From NCBI GenBank assembly GCA_937891825.1, contig CALAHN010000135.1, positions 1 through 64,000 on the forward strand: a DNA stretch of 64,000 nucleotides, in the 5' to 3' direction. Source of the DNA: an uncultured Alphaproteobacteria bacterium (GTDB taxonomy: Bacteria; Pseudomonadota; Alphaproteobacteria; Bin95). Below are positions 43,955 to 53,504 of the stretch, in pieces. The notes beneath the pieces are model-generated. The model was given only the letters and a program-made list of their open reading frames with translations. It had not been told where the DNA came from and did not search any database. The position numbers and the translations under genes are program-made. Each line of letters begins with the position of its first letter. Positions within the stretch are counted from its first letter, which is position 1.

Positions 43955-46213
43955 ATGACTGAAACCCGACGCCCCGATGACGCAGAGGCCGCCCCGCTGA
44001 TCAGCGATGAGGAAGCGCGCCGGATCGAAGCGCTTGAGGCGCAGTACGACCCGGAAATGAACTTTCGCCCGGTCGCGCCCTGGCTCCAGAAAGGCATCGC
44101 CTGGTCCCTGGTCACGCTCGGCCTCTATCATTTCTACACGGCGGGCTTCGGCATACCGCGGGAGCAATGGCACAAGGGCATCCATCTGGGCGTCGTGCTG
44201 GCGCTCATCTTCATGAGCTTCGGGGCGAGCAAGCGCGCGAGCCGAACGCTCCGCCAACCGGGCGTGCTGGCGCCCGGCGGCGTGCCGGCGATCGATTGGC
44301 TGCTCGCCATCCTGGCCTTGATGGCGGCGCTTTACGTGCCGATGACGTTCACCGGCCTGACATGGCCGATCGCCCTGACCACCATGAATTTCCGCATCGG
44401 GTCGCCGACCCTGTCCGATCTTATCTTCGGCACGATCCTGATCGTCGTGGCGCTGGAAGCGGTCCGCCGGGCGATGGGCTGGGTGTTGCCGATCGTCGTG
44501 CTGTGTTTCCTTGGCTACGGCGCCTTCGGCTACATGGAAGCTTTCGGCGTCTTGATGATCCCGCCCTCCAAGTGGAGCGATCTCGTCAACCACCTCTATC
44601 TGACGACCGAGGGCCTTTATGGCGTGCCGGTCAAGGTGATCTCGACCATCGTCTTCCATTTCGTGCTGTTCGGCGTCATCGCCCAGAAGATGGGCCTCGG
44701 AAAATTCTTCATTGAACTCGCGCAAGTCGTGGCCGGGCGGTTGAGCGGCGGGCCGGCCAAGGTTTCGGTCCTGGCCTCCTCCCTGTTCGGCACGATTTCA
44801 GGCTCGTCCATCGCGAACACCGTGACGACCGGGTCGCTGACGATCCCGGCGATGAAGCGCATCGGCTATCCGGGGCATTTCGCCGGCGCGGTCGAAGCCG
44901 CATCCTCGACCGGCGGCCAGATCACCCCGCCGATCATGGGTGCCGCCGCCTTCCTGATGGTCGAGTTCCTTGAAATTCCCTACACCACGATCATCATCGC
45001 CGCCGCGACGCCTGCGCTGATGCACTACATCGCTGTGCTCGCGATGGTCCACTTCGAGGCCAAGCGCCTTGGCCTGAAAGGGCTTGAGCCCCACGAGGTG
45101 CCGAAGGCGCGCACAGTGCTCAAGAATGGCTGGCACACGGCGGCGCCATTGGTGATCCTGGTCTATGTGCTGTTCGCCGGATACACCCCCTATCTTGCGG
45201 CATTCTGGGGGATATCCAGCGCCATCGCGATCGGCTGGCCGCCGATTGCGGCCGCGACGGCCGTCCTCGCCATCGGCCTGACGCTGGCGGACGTGGTCGC
45301 GCTGAAGTTCGATCCGATCACCTTCTCGCTCTTCGGGCTGAGCCTCGCCATCGGCTTCGCGCGCTATTCGAGGCGCCTTGACCGTCAGTCGCTCACCGCC
45401 GCCTTCGCCATGGGATCGAAATATGCGCTCGCCGTCGGCGCCGCCGGCGCGGCCGTCGGCATTGTCGTCGGCATCATCACGCTGACCGGCGTCACCTTCC
45501 GCCTTGGCTACATGGTGACCCAGAGCGCGCTCGACGTCGTCGACTTCATGGCGGCGCTGACGGCTGCGTTGCCGATCGATATCGTCGGCGCCGGCGGCGA
45601 CAAGTTCGCGCTCTTCAGCGTCGACGCCGCGACGCTGTTCATTTCCCTGCTGTTCATCGCCGTCGCCTGCGTGATGATGGGCGCCGGCCTGCCGACGACG
45701 GCGCTCTACATCATGCTGCAGGCGATCGCGACGCCGGCCCTCGGCAATCTCGGGGTGCCGCCGATCGCGGCCCATCTCTTCGTGCTGTATTACGGGGTGC
45801 TTGCGGATTTGACCCCGCCGGTCTGCGTATCCGCCTATGCGGCGGGCGGCATCGCCGGCGCCAATCCGTTCAGGACCGGGACGACCGCGTTCCGGCTGGG
45901 CAACGCCAAGGTCATGGTGCCCTTCGTCTTTGTCTATGCGCCCACCATGCTGATCGTCGTCGGCGACTTCGACCTCTGGGAATATCTCTCCGTCGTCGGC
46001 ACATGCGTCGCCGGGATCATCCTTCTGGGCGCAGCCTTGACCGGTTACCTGACGGCGCCGCTTGGCATGGTCTGGCGGCTGTTGCTGGCCGTGTCGGCGG
46101 TGCTCTTCGTCGCCCCGAGTTGGGAATCCAACTGGATCGGCGCAGCGCTGCTGCTCCCAGTCGCGGCCCAGCAGCTTCTGGCCCGGCGGCAGGCGGCCCG
46201 CCCCGCGCCATGA
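43955..46213 (+). CDS. TRAP transporter fused permease (4TM+12TM)
   Basis: A 752-residue membrane protein with both TRAP permease subunits joined, as in the TAXI subfamily. The large-subunit signature SVLASSLFGTISGSSIANTV (about residues 270-290) and the repeat PTTALYIMLQAIATP are present. It moves a carboxylate inward with Na+ or H+ after delivery by the periplasmic binding protein. It overlaps the next gene by 4 bases (ATGA). Confidence 0.93.
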   Translation: MTETRRPDDAEAAPLISDEEARRIEALEAQYDPEMNFRPVAPWLQKGIAWSLVTLGLYHFYTAGFGIPREQWHKGIHLGVVLALIFMSFGASKRASRTLRQPGVLAPGGVPAIDWLLAILALMAALYVPMTFTGLTWPIALTTMNFRIGSPTLSDLIFGTILIVVALEAVRRAMGWVLPIVVLCFLGYGAFGYMEAFGVLMIPPSKWSDLVNHLYLTTEGLYGVPVKVISTIVFHFVLFGVIAQKMGLGKFFIELAQVVAGRLSGGPAKVSVLASSLFGTISGSSIANTVTTGSLTIPAMKRIGYPGHFAGAVEAASSTGGQITPPIMGAAAFLMVEFLEIPYTTIIIAAATPALMHYIAVLAMVHFEAKRLGLKGLEPHEVPKARTVLKNGWHTAAPLVILVYVLFAGYTPYLAAFWGISSAIAIGWPPIAAATAVLAIGLTLADVVALKFDPITFSLFGLSLAIGFARYSRRLDRQSLTAAFAMGSKYALAVGAAGAAVGIVVGIITLTGVTFRLGYMVTQSALDVVDFMAALTAALPIDIVGAGGDKFALFSVDAATLFISLLFIAVACVMMGAGLPTTALYIMLQAIATPALGNLGVPPIAAHLFVLYYGVLADLTPPVCVSAYAAGGIAGANPFRTGTTAFRLGNAKVMVPFVFVYAPTMLIVVGDFDLWEYLSVVGTCVAGIILLGAALTGYLTAPLGMVWRLLLAVSAVLFVAPSWESNWIGAALLLPVAAQQLLARRQAARPAP

Positions 46214-46677
46214 TCGCCATCACGGCCCTGCTCGCCCGCCTCGCTCCTGCGGCGCTCCTGGCGTCGGCGCCCTTGCTGGTCATGGGGTGGATCCTGCCGG
46301 TCCTCTCGGTCACGAGCTTCTGGGTCGCCCGGGTCGAGCATTCGATCGTCGGCAGCCTTGGCGTGCTGATCGGGGATGGCGAGTGGCTGCTGGTGCTGGC
46401 CATCGGCGGCTTCGCGGTCCTGTTCCCGGCGGCGAAGATACTCATCGGCGTCTGGGCCTGGCTCCGGCCGCGTTCGGCCGCCGGGGCGCTCAAGCTCGCG
46501 CATAGCGTGTCGAAATGGTCGATGTTGGATGTCTTCGTCATCGCGCTTGTGGTCATGACGGCGAAATCCTCCGTCGTCGCCGACGCCGCCGTGGGCGCGG
46601 GCGCCTGGTGCTTCGCGGGCGCCGCGATCGCATCGACGCTGGCGCTCGCCGGCCTCGCCAAAAGGCAGGAACTATGA
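46210..46677 (+). CDS. Paraquat-inducible protein A-like membrane protein
   Basis: A 155-residue protein with four membrane helices and the PqiA-type segments LPVLSVTSFWV, SIVGSLGVLIGDGEW and HSVSKWSMLDVFVIALVV. It corresponds to one PqiA domain; no MCE protein (PqiB/YebT) is next to it. It starts inside the TRAP permease stop and ends inside the next gene start, so three genes are translationally coupled. Role unknown; PqiA proteins serve lipid transfer with MCE proteins. Confidence 0.82.
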   Translation: MIAITALLARLAPAALLASAPLLVMGWILPVLSVTSFWVARVEHSIVGSLGVLIGDGEWLLVLAIGGFAVLFPAAKILIGVWAWLRPRSAAGALKLAHSVSKWSMLDVFVIALVVMTAKSSVVADAAVGAGAWCFAGAAIASTLALAGLAKRQEL

Positions 46678-47126
46678 GGCTCGATCCTGGCCGCGCGGCC
46701 CGTGAGGCGGCATGGATGCTGCCGCTTATCTGGGCCGGATGTCTGGTCGGCGCAGGCTTTATCGCCGTGCCTGCGGTCTTCGCGGGTCCGGAGGCCGGCC
46801 GCCTGTTCGCCTATGCCGCCGCCGCCCGTGTCTTCGAGCGTCTGGCGCTCGGCGAACAGGCGGCGGCGCTGCTGCTGTTGCTGACGCTTCTGGCGCTTGG
46901 TCTGCCACGCTGGCGGAGCATGCTCTTCGGCGCGCTCGCCGTCGCGCTGATCCTGCAGGCCGTCTGGCTGCGCCCGGAGCTTCTGGAACGCACGGCGATA
47001 CTGACCGCAGGCGGCGCGGTCGCGCCCTCGCCCGCGCACGCCGTCAATTCCGTTCTGGAATTGGCGAAGCTCGGCAGCCTCGGCTGGATCGCCTGGGCCA
47101 GCCGAAAAGGTCCGTCTCAGTCGTAG
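46674..47126 (+). CDS. DUF4149-like membrane protein
   Basis: A 150-residue membrane protein with about four helices. It resembles the DUF4149 family in GCLVGAGFIAVPAVF at the start and HAVNSVLELAKLGSLGWIAW at the end (the H-x-x-x-N motif with conserved spacing). It overlaps the PqiA-like gene by 4 bases and its last 10 bases overlap the end of the convergent cupin gene. Function unknown. Confidence 0.72.
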   Translation: MRLDPGRAAREAAWMLPLIWAGCLVGAGFIAVPAVFAGPEAGRLFAYAAAARVFERLALGEQAAALLLLLTLLALGLPRWRSMLFGALAVALILQAVWLRPELLERTAILTAGGAVAPSPAHAVNSVLELAKLGSLGWIAWASRKGPSQS

Positions 47127-47491
47127 AAGTGAATCTCCAGCAGCATGCAGCCGCCCTCCGACCTAAACGGCCCGTGGTAGGCGCCGGGCGGACGGCAGGC
47201 ATAGGTGTTGGCCTCGCACTTGCGGCCGCCTTTGCCATTTTCGTCATTGCCGACCCATAGGTCGCCCCGCAGCACATACACTTCTTCCCAGTGCTCATGC
47301 ACGAAAGGCACGGTCGTGAAGACGCCGGGATCGAAGCGCAGCAACCGAGTCCGGCTGCCGCTCTTGCCCTGCTCATCAAGCGCGCCGGCCAGGATCTTCT
47401 GCTTGATGCCGGCAGGATAGCCCGGCGGGGTTTCCCAGCCGGCGTCCATGTCGGGCACGACAAATTCCAGGTGCTCTTTCGCAATCGCCAT
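47117..47491 (-). CDS. Cupin domain protein
   Basis: A 124-residue single-domain cupin. Metal ligands appear in VHEHWEEVYVLRG (His, His, Glu) and a later His in PPGAYHGPF, as in ChrR-type cupins that bind zinc or iron. It may be a dioxygenase, isomerase or ligand-binding protein; the fold alone does not tell. It ends inside the end of the DUF4149-like gene. Confidence 0.85.
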   Translation of the reverse strand: MAIAKEHLEFVVPDMDAGWETPPGYPAGIKQKILAGALDEQGKSGSRTRLLRFDPGVFTTVPFVHEHWEEVYVLRGDLWVGNDENGKGGRKCEANTYACRPPGAYHGPFRSEGGCMLLEIHFYD

Positions 47492-47577
47492 GCGGCCAAA
47501 TCCTTCTTTCAGAACAAAAATCGATGCTCAAACCAGCGATGATCGAACCACGGCCCGCGGACGCTGTCGACCGGGGC

Positions 47578-48762
47578 TCAGCCCTTGCGGGGCAATGCCT
47601 GCTCGGCGATCTGCGCCCAATAGCTGGCGCCCCAGGGCAGGGCTGCGTCGTTGAAATTGTAACGGGGATTGTGGACGACCACGCTGCCCGCCCCGCCAGG
47701 CGCGCCGTTGCCCATGCGGATATAGCAGCCCGGCTTCTGCTGGAGCATGAAGGAGAAATCCTCCGACCCCATCACCGGACGCGCGTCGGTCGCGACATTG
47801 TCCGCTCCGGCGAGCGACCGCGCGACTTCGGCGCAGAAGTCGGTCTGCGCCGGGTCGTTCACCGTCGGCGGATAGCGGCGCTCATAGCGCACCTCGACGG
47901 TCGCGTCATAGGCGGCGGCGATGGCGGCGCATTGCTTGCGCATGCGCTCCTCCACCAGGTCCTGCATCTCCGGCTTGAAGCAGCGGACGGTGCCGCGCAG
48001 CGTCACCTGCTGCGGGATGACGTTCCAGGTATCGCCGCCATGCACCTGGGTGATCGAAAGCACGACGCTTTCGATGGCGTCGGTCTGGCGGGAGGCGATG
48101 GTCTGCAGCGACAGCACGATCTGCGCCTGCACGATCACCGGATCGACGCCCTGGTGCGGCCGGGCCGCGTGGGTGCCGTAGCCGTCAATCGTGATCTCGA
48201 AGATGTCGTACCCGGCCATCATCGGCCCCGGCCCCATGGAAATCTTGCCGACCGGCAGGCCCGGCGAGTTGTGCATGCCGTAGACGGCGCGCATCGGAAA
48301 CCGCTCGAACAACCCCTCCTCGACCATGACGCGGCCGCCGCCTTCGTTTTCTTCCGCCGGCTGGAAGATGAAATAGACCGTGCCGTCGAAGTTCCGGGTC
48401 TCGGCCATGTATTTGGCCGCGCCCAACAGCATCGCCGTGTGCCCGTCATGGCCGCAGGCATGCATCTTGCCAGGGTTCTGCGATTTGTAGGGAATATCGT
48501 TGAGTTCAATGATGTCGAGCGCATCGAAGTCCGCCCGGAGGCCGATGGCGTCGGTCGAGCCGCCCTGGCCCTTCAGGACGGCGACAATGCCGGTCTTGGC
48601 GATGCCGGTATGGATTTCGTCCATGCCGAAGGTTTCAAGCTGCTCCAGGATGAACTGGCTGGTCCACACTTCCTCGAACGCGGTTTCGGGATGCTTGTGC
48701 ATCTCGTGGCGCCATTCGGTCATCACGTCGGTCAGTTCGCCAATCCGGTTAATGATGGGCAT
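47578..48762 (-). CDS. M20 family amidohydrolase (hippurate/IAA-amino acid hydrolase type)
   Basis: A 394-residue zinc amidohydrolase. HACGHDGHTAMLLGAA and QPAEENEGGGRVMVEEGLF carry metal ligands and the catalytic glutamate, GMHNSPGLPVG is the usual third block, and the dimerisation domain lies between (about 190-300). The group removes acyl groups from N-acyl amino acids. The ATG at 48762 follows GGAGGAG and cuts off an arginine-rich extension. A 20-base perfect palindrome sits upstream at 48781. Confidence 0.92.
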   Translation of the reverse strand: MPIINRIGELTDVMTEWRHEMHKHPETAFEEVWTSQFILEQLETFGMDEIHTGIAKTGIVAVLKGQGGSTDAIGLRADFDALDIIELNDIPYKSQNPGKMHACGHDGHTAMLLGAAKYMAETRNFDGTVYFIFQPAEENEGGGRVMVEEGLFERFPMRAVYGMHNSPGLPVGKISMGPGPMMAGYDIFEITIDGYGTHAARPHQGVDPVIVQAQIVLSLQTIASRQTDAIESVVLSITQVHGGDTWNVIPQQVTLRGTVRCFKPEMQDLVEERMRKQCAAIAAAYDATVEVRYERRYPPTVNDPAQTDFCAEVARSLAGADNVATDARPVMGSEDFSFMLQQKPGCYIRMGNGAPGGAGSVVVHNPRYNFNDAALPWGASYWAQIAEQALPRKG

Positions 48763-48780
48763 GGGGTCATTCTCCTCCTG

Positions 48781-48800
48781 GCGGCCGCCGCGGCGGCCGC
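48781..48800. repeat. Perfect 20-base GC palindrome in the M20 leader
   Basis: GCGGCCGCCGCGGCGGCCGC is identical on both strands, with no loop. It lies 2-8 bases upstream of the M20 ribosome-binding site (48771-48778) and could bind a dimeric regulator or form a hairpin in the mRNA leader. Confidence 0.5.
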
Positions 48801-48872
48801 TGGCTTTGCGGCGTCGGCGAAGTATAGAAGCGCCGCCGCGTCGAACGCCAGCGATGCGCGCATCCCGCCGCA

Positions 48873-48901
48873 TTGATCCCTTGCCTTACCCGCGATATAG
48901 G
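48873..48901 (+). promoter_or_regulatory. Proposed fdxA promoter
   Basis: TTGATC (48873-48878) and TATAGG (48896-48901) are 17 bases apart and 40 bases before the fdxA start. Four of six bases match in each box. Confidence 0.4.
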
Positions 48902-48941
48902 CTCTGTCGTTTCGTCCCCATCACGCCCGGAAAGCTTGCCG

Positions 48942-49277
48942 ATGACCTATGTCGTCACCGAAGTTTGCATCAAGTGCAAATACATGGATTGCATCGAGGT
49001 TTGCCCCGTCGACTGTTTCTACGTCGGCGAGAATATGCTGGTGATCCACCCTGACGAATGCATCGACTGCGGCGTCTGCGAGCCCGAATGCCCGATTGAG
49101 GCGATCAAGCCGGATACCGAACCGGGGGCCGAGGAATGGGTCGAATTCAACCGGGAATATTCGAACGCATGGCCGAATATCACCCGCAAGGGCGAACCGC
49201 CGGCCGACGCCGACGACTGGGCGACGGTCGAGAACAAGTTCAAGGATCACTTCAGCCCCGAACCCGGCGAGCCCTAG
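48942..49277 (+). CDS. fdxA: 7Fe ferredoxin FdxA
   Basis: A 111-residue ferredoxin with one [3Fe-4S] and one [4Fe-4S] cluster: [19 protein letters not shown] and [16 protein letters not shown]. The long C-terminal tail (about residues 60-111) is typical of FdxA from alphaproteobacteria and differs from short clostridial ferredoxins. It shuttles low-potential electrons in the cytoplasm. The start ATG at 48942 is fixed by the conserved [10 protein letters not shown]; the frame opens earlier at 48873 without sense. It converges with the response-regulator gene. Confidence 0.93.
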   Translation: MTYVVTEVCIKCKYMDCIEVCPVDCFYVGENMLVIHPDECIDCGVCEPECPIEAIKPDTEPGAEEWVEFNREYSNAWPNITRKGEPPADADDWATVENKFKDHFSPEPGEP

Positions 49278-49299
49278 GGCGCGCAACGTCGCCGATCGG

Positions 49300-49665
49300 T
49301 CAGAGAATGCCGGTTTCAACAAGCTTGGAATACATGATTTCCTGGTCGAACGGCTTCATGATGTATTCGTCGGCGCCCGCGTCCAATGCTTCGCAAATGT
49401 GGGCGATGTCGCGCTGGGTCGAGCACAGAACGATCTTCGGCTGACGCGGCAGCGGCTCGGCGCGGATCGTGCGCAGGAAGGTCAGTCCGTCCATGACCGG
49501 CATGTTCCAGTCAAGCAGGATCAGGTCGGGCATCCCGTCATTGCAGCGATCGAGCGCGACCCGGCCGTTCTCGGCCTCGCGCACGTCAAGCTGCAATTCC
49601 TCGAGGATGCGACGGGCGACGGCGCGCACGACACGCGAGTCGTCGACGATGAGACAAGATGCCAT
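49300..49665 (-). CDS. Single-domain response regulator (CheY-like)
   Basis: A 121-residue receiver with no output domain. The phospho-acceptor Asp is in LILLDWNMPVMDG, with the acidic pair in CLIVDDSRVV, and Lys in YIMKPFD. It acts on another protein when phosphorylated; no kinase gene is adjacent. The ATG at 49665 is preceded by GGAAAG; a longer frame to 49722 is less likely. A perfect FNR-type box lies 166 bases upstream on its promoter side. Confidence 0.88.
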   Translation of the reverse strand: MASCLIVDDSRVVRAVARRILEELQLDVREAENGRVALDRCNDGMPDLILLDWNMPVMDGLTFLRTIRAEPLPRQPKIVLCSTQRDIAHICEALDAGADEYIMKPFDQEIMYSKLVETGIL

Positions 49666-49830
49666 CCGTCGATGCTTTCCTCTTTTGGGGCGCCTTGGAG
49701 CAAGGCCAGGGACGCCTTTCATGCCAGTTACAACGTTAATGGCGGATAAAAACCGCCGATCTACGGCCCGCCGCGACCCGCTCCGACGCCCGGATCGAAC
49801 GCCTTTTAAGCGAAAGCGCCCGAGCGGGCT

Positions 49831-49844
49831 TTGATCTATATCAA
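49831..49844. promoter_or_regulatory. FNR/FixK-type binding site
   Basis: TTGATCTATATCAA is a perfect match to TTGAT-N4-ATCAA, the consensus of Fnr, FnrL and FixK. A minus-strand TTAAAA at 49804-49809 lies where the -10 of a class II promoter (site at -41.5) would be, driving the response regulator. On the plus strand dnaK is too far for such a role. Confidence 0.6.
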
Positions 49845-50102
49845 CAAGTTAGCAATTAAGCCGCATGATTGCGCCAGGCTGCGGCGCGGCGGTGATCGGG
49901 GCCGCCGTCCGAGCGCCACGAACAGGCTCTGGTCGACCCGACAGGCGGCGGCGCCACGGGGATCGCGGACAAACCCATGGCCCGCCGCCAGCCATTCCGG
50001 CGCCCAGTCGTCAAAGCAGGCCGGAATGGCGGTTCAGGCGCCGGCGAGACGATCTGGCGTCGATCTCCCCGGGTTTTGCGTCCGGGAATAGCGCCGCCCG
50101 TC

Positions 50103-50135
50103 CTTGCGGCCGCCGCCGGAGGTTCTTATATATCG
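50103..50135 (+). promoter_or_regulatory. Heat-shock (sigma-32) promoter of dnaK
   Basis: CTTG at 50103-50106, 18 bases, then CTTATATATC from 50125, close to the alphaproteobacterial RpoH consensus CTTG-N17/18-CYTATNTNNG. The leader to the dnaK start would be about 120 bases. Confidence 0.55.
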
Positions 50136-50261
50136 CCCATCGCCAGGGGACATAAGCGTCGCCGGCACGATCCGTTCAGTCCTTGAACATTGATTTGGGG
50201 GCCCCGACAGGCCGCGCCTTCACGGGCGGACATCAGTGGGCTTGCCGCAAAGGAGGTTACT

Positions 50262-52202
<1,941 letters not shown>

Positions 52203-52227
52203 TTCCTGACCATACTTAAAACTCTTT

Positions 52228-52256
52228 TGGGAGCCCGGGCTGAAGCCGGGCTCCCA
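52228..52256 (+). terminator. Hairpin in the dnaK-dnaJ spacer
   Basis: TGGGAGCCCGG (52228-52238) pairs perfectly with CCGGGCTCCCA (52246-52256), loop of 7 bases. No T-run follows. It may reduce read-through to dnaJ or protect the dnaK transcript's 3' end. Confidence 0.55.
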
Positions 52257-52290
52257 ATTGCGTTGATGACCCCGAGCGAGATCTCGAACG

Positions 52291-53427
52291 ATGGCCCAGG
52301 ACTACTATCAGACACTTGGCGTAACACGCGGCGCCAGCGACGCGGAGCTGAAATCCGCCTATCGCAAACTTGCGATGCAATATCATCCCGACCGCAATCC
52401 CGGCGACGCCGAGGCCGAGCAGAAGTTCAAGGAATTGAGCGCCGCGTATGAGGTGTTGAAAGACGCCGACAGCCGCGCCGCCTATGACCGCATGGGCCAT
52501 GACGCCTTCGCCCAGCGCCGCGCCGCCGGCGGCGCGGGCGGCGGGTTCGATTTCAATTTCAGCTCATCCTTCTCCGACATCTTCGACGAGGTGTTCGGCG
52601 ATATGAGCCGGCGCGGCGGCGGCGGCCGGCGCGGCCAGCGCGGCGCCGACCTCCGCTACAATATGGAAATCACCCTCGAAGACGCCTATGCCGGCAAGAA
52701 GGCGGATATCCGCGTGCCGACGCTGGCGGCCTGCGAAAGCTGCAACGGCTCGGGCGCCGAGGACGGGTCGGAGCCTGTGACCTGCAGCGCCTGCAACGGC
52801 ATCGGCCGCGTCCGCGCCAGCCAGGGCTTCTTCACCGTGGAGCGCACCTGTCCGAACTGCCATGGCCAGGGCCAGGTCATCTCCGACCCCTGCCGCGCTT
52901 GCGGCGGCCAGGGCCGCGTGCGCCGCGAACGCACGCTGCAGGTCAATATTCCGCCCGGCGTCGACGAAGGCACGCGCATTCGTTTGTCCGGCGAAGGCGA
53001 GGCCGGCATGCGCGGCGCGCCGCCAGGCGATCTCTATATCTTCCTTTCGATCCGCGCCCATAACCTGTTCGAACGGGACGGCGCCGACATCTATTGCCGC
53101 GCCCCGATTCCGATGACGACGGCCGCGCTCGGCGGGCAGATAGAATGCCCGACGGTCGACGGCTCCCGCACCCGGATCACGATCCCCATGGGCGCGCAGA
53201 CCGGCCGCCGCTTCCGCCTGCGCGGCAAGGGCATGTCGATCCTGAACCAGCGCGGCCGGGGCGACATGTATGTCGAGGCCCATGTGGAAACCCCGATCAA
53301 CCTGACCAAGCGGCAGGAAGAGCTGCTGAAAGAGTTCGAGGCCGAAAGCGAAGGCCGCAATAACAACCCCGAGGCTGACGGCTTCTTCGCCAAGGTCAAG
53401 GAATTCTGGGACGATCTTCGCGACTGA
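52291..53427 (+). CDS. dnaJ: Chaperone DnaJ (Hsp40)
   Basis: A 378-residue co-chaperone. The J domain has YHPDRNPGD with HPD. A Gly/Phe-rich stretch (about 70-105) follows, then four CxxCxGxG zinc-finger repeats ([32 protein letters not shown]) and the C-terminal substrate-binding domains. It activates DnaK ATPase and loads substrates. Complete and in standard gene order. Confidence 0.97.
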   Translation: MAQDYYQTLGVTRGASDAELKSAYRKLAMQYHPDRNPGDAEAEQKFKELSAAYEVLKDADSRAAYDRMGHDAFAQRRAAGGAGGGFDFNFSSSFSDIFDEVFGDMSRRGGGGRRGQRGADLRYNMEITLEDAYAGKKADIRVPTLAACESCNGSGAEDGSEPVTCSACNGIGRVRASQGFFTVERTCPNCHGQGQVISDPCRACGGQGRVRRERTLQVNIPPGVDEGTRIRLSGEGEAGMRGAPPGDLYIFLSIRAHNLFERDGADIYCRAPIPMTTAALGGQIECPTVDGSRTRITIPMGAQTGRRFRLRGKGMSILNQRGRGDMYVEAHVETPINLTKRQEELLKEFEAESEGRNNNPEADGFFAKVKEFWDDLRD

Positions 53428-53504
53428 CCGGCCCCTCCTGTCTTTTGCGCCAATCAGGCTATGATGGCCCCTGACCGTTTCCGAACGCCAAAGGACGCCG
53501 CAGG

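Larger units (their letters stand above)
49666..50261. other. 596-base intergenic region between the response regulator and dnaK
   Basis: It has divergent flanking genes. It contains an FNR-type box, a GGCGG/CCGCC hairpin (49741-49757), and a heat-shock promoter near 50103-50134, listed separately. The middle, about 49860-50100, is GC-rich with arginine-rich frames in every phase and shows no start or ribosome site that I trust, so I see no gene there. Confidence 0.5.

Noticed and set aside
49831-50091. Small open frames in the region before dnaK
   Set aside because: They are Arg/Pro-rich, lack ribosome sites and one starts inside the FNR-type box.
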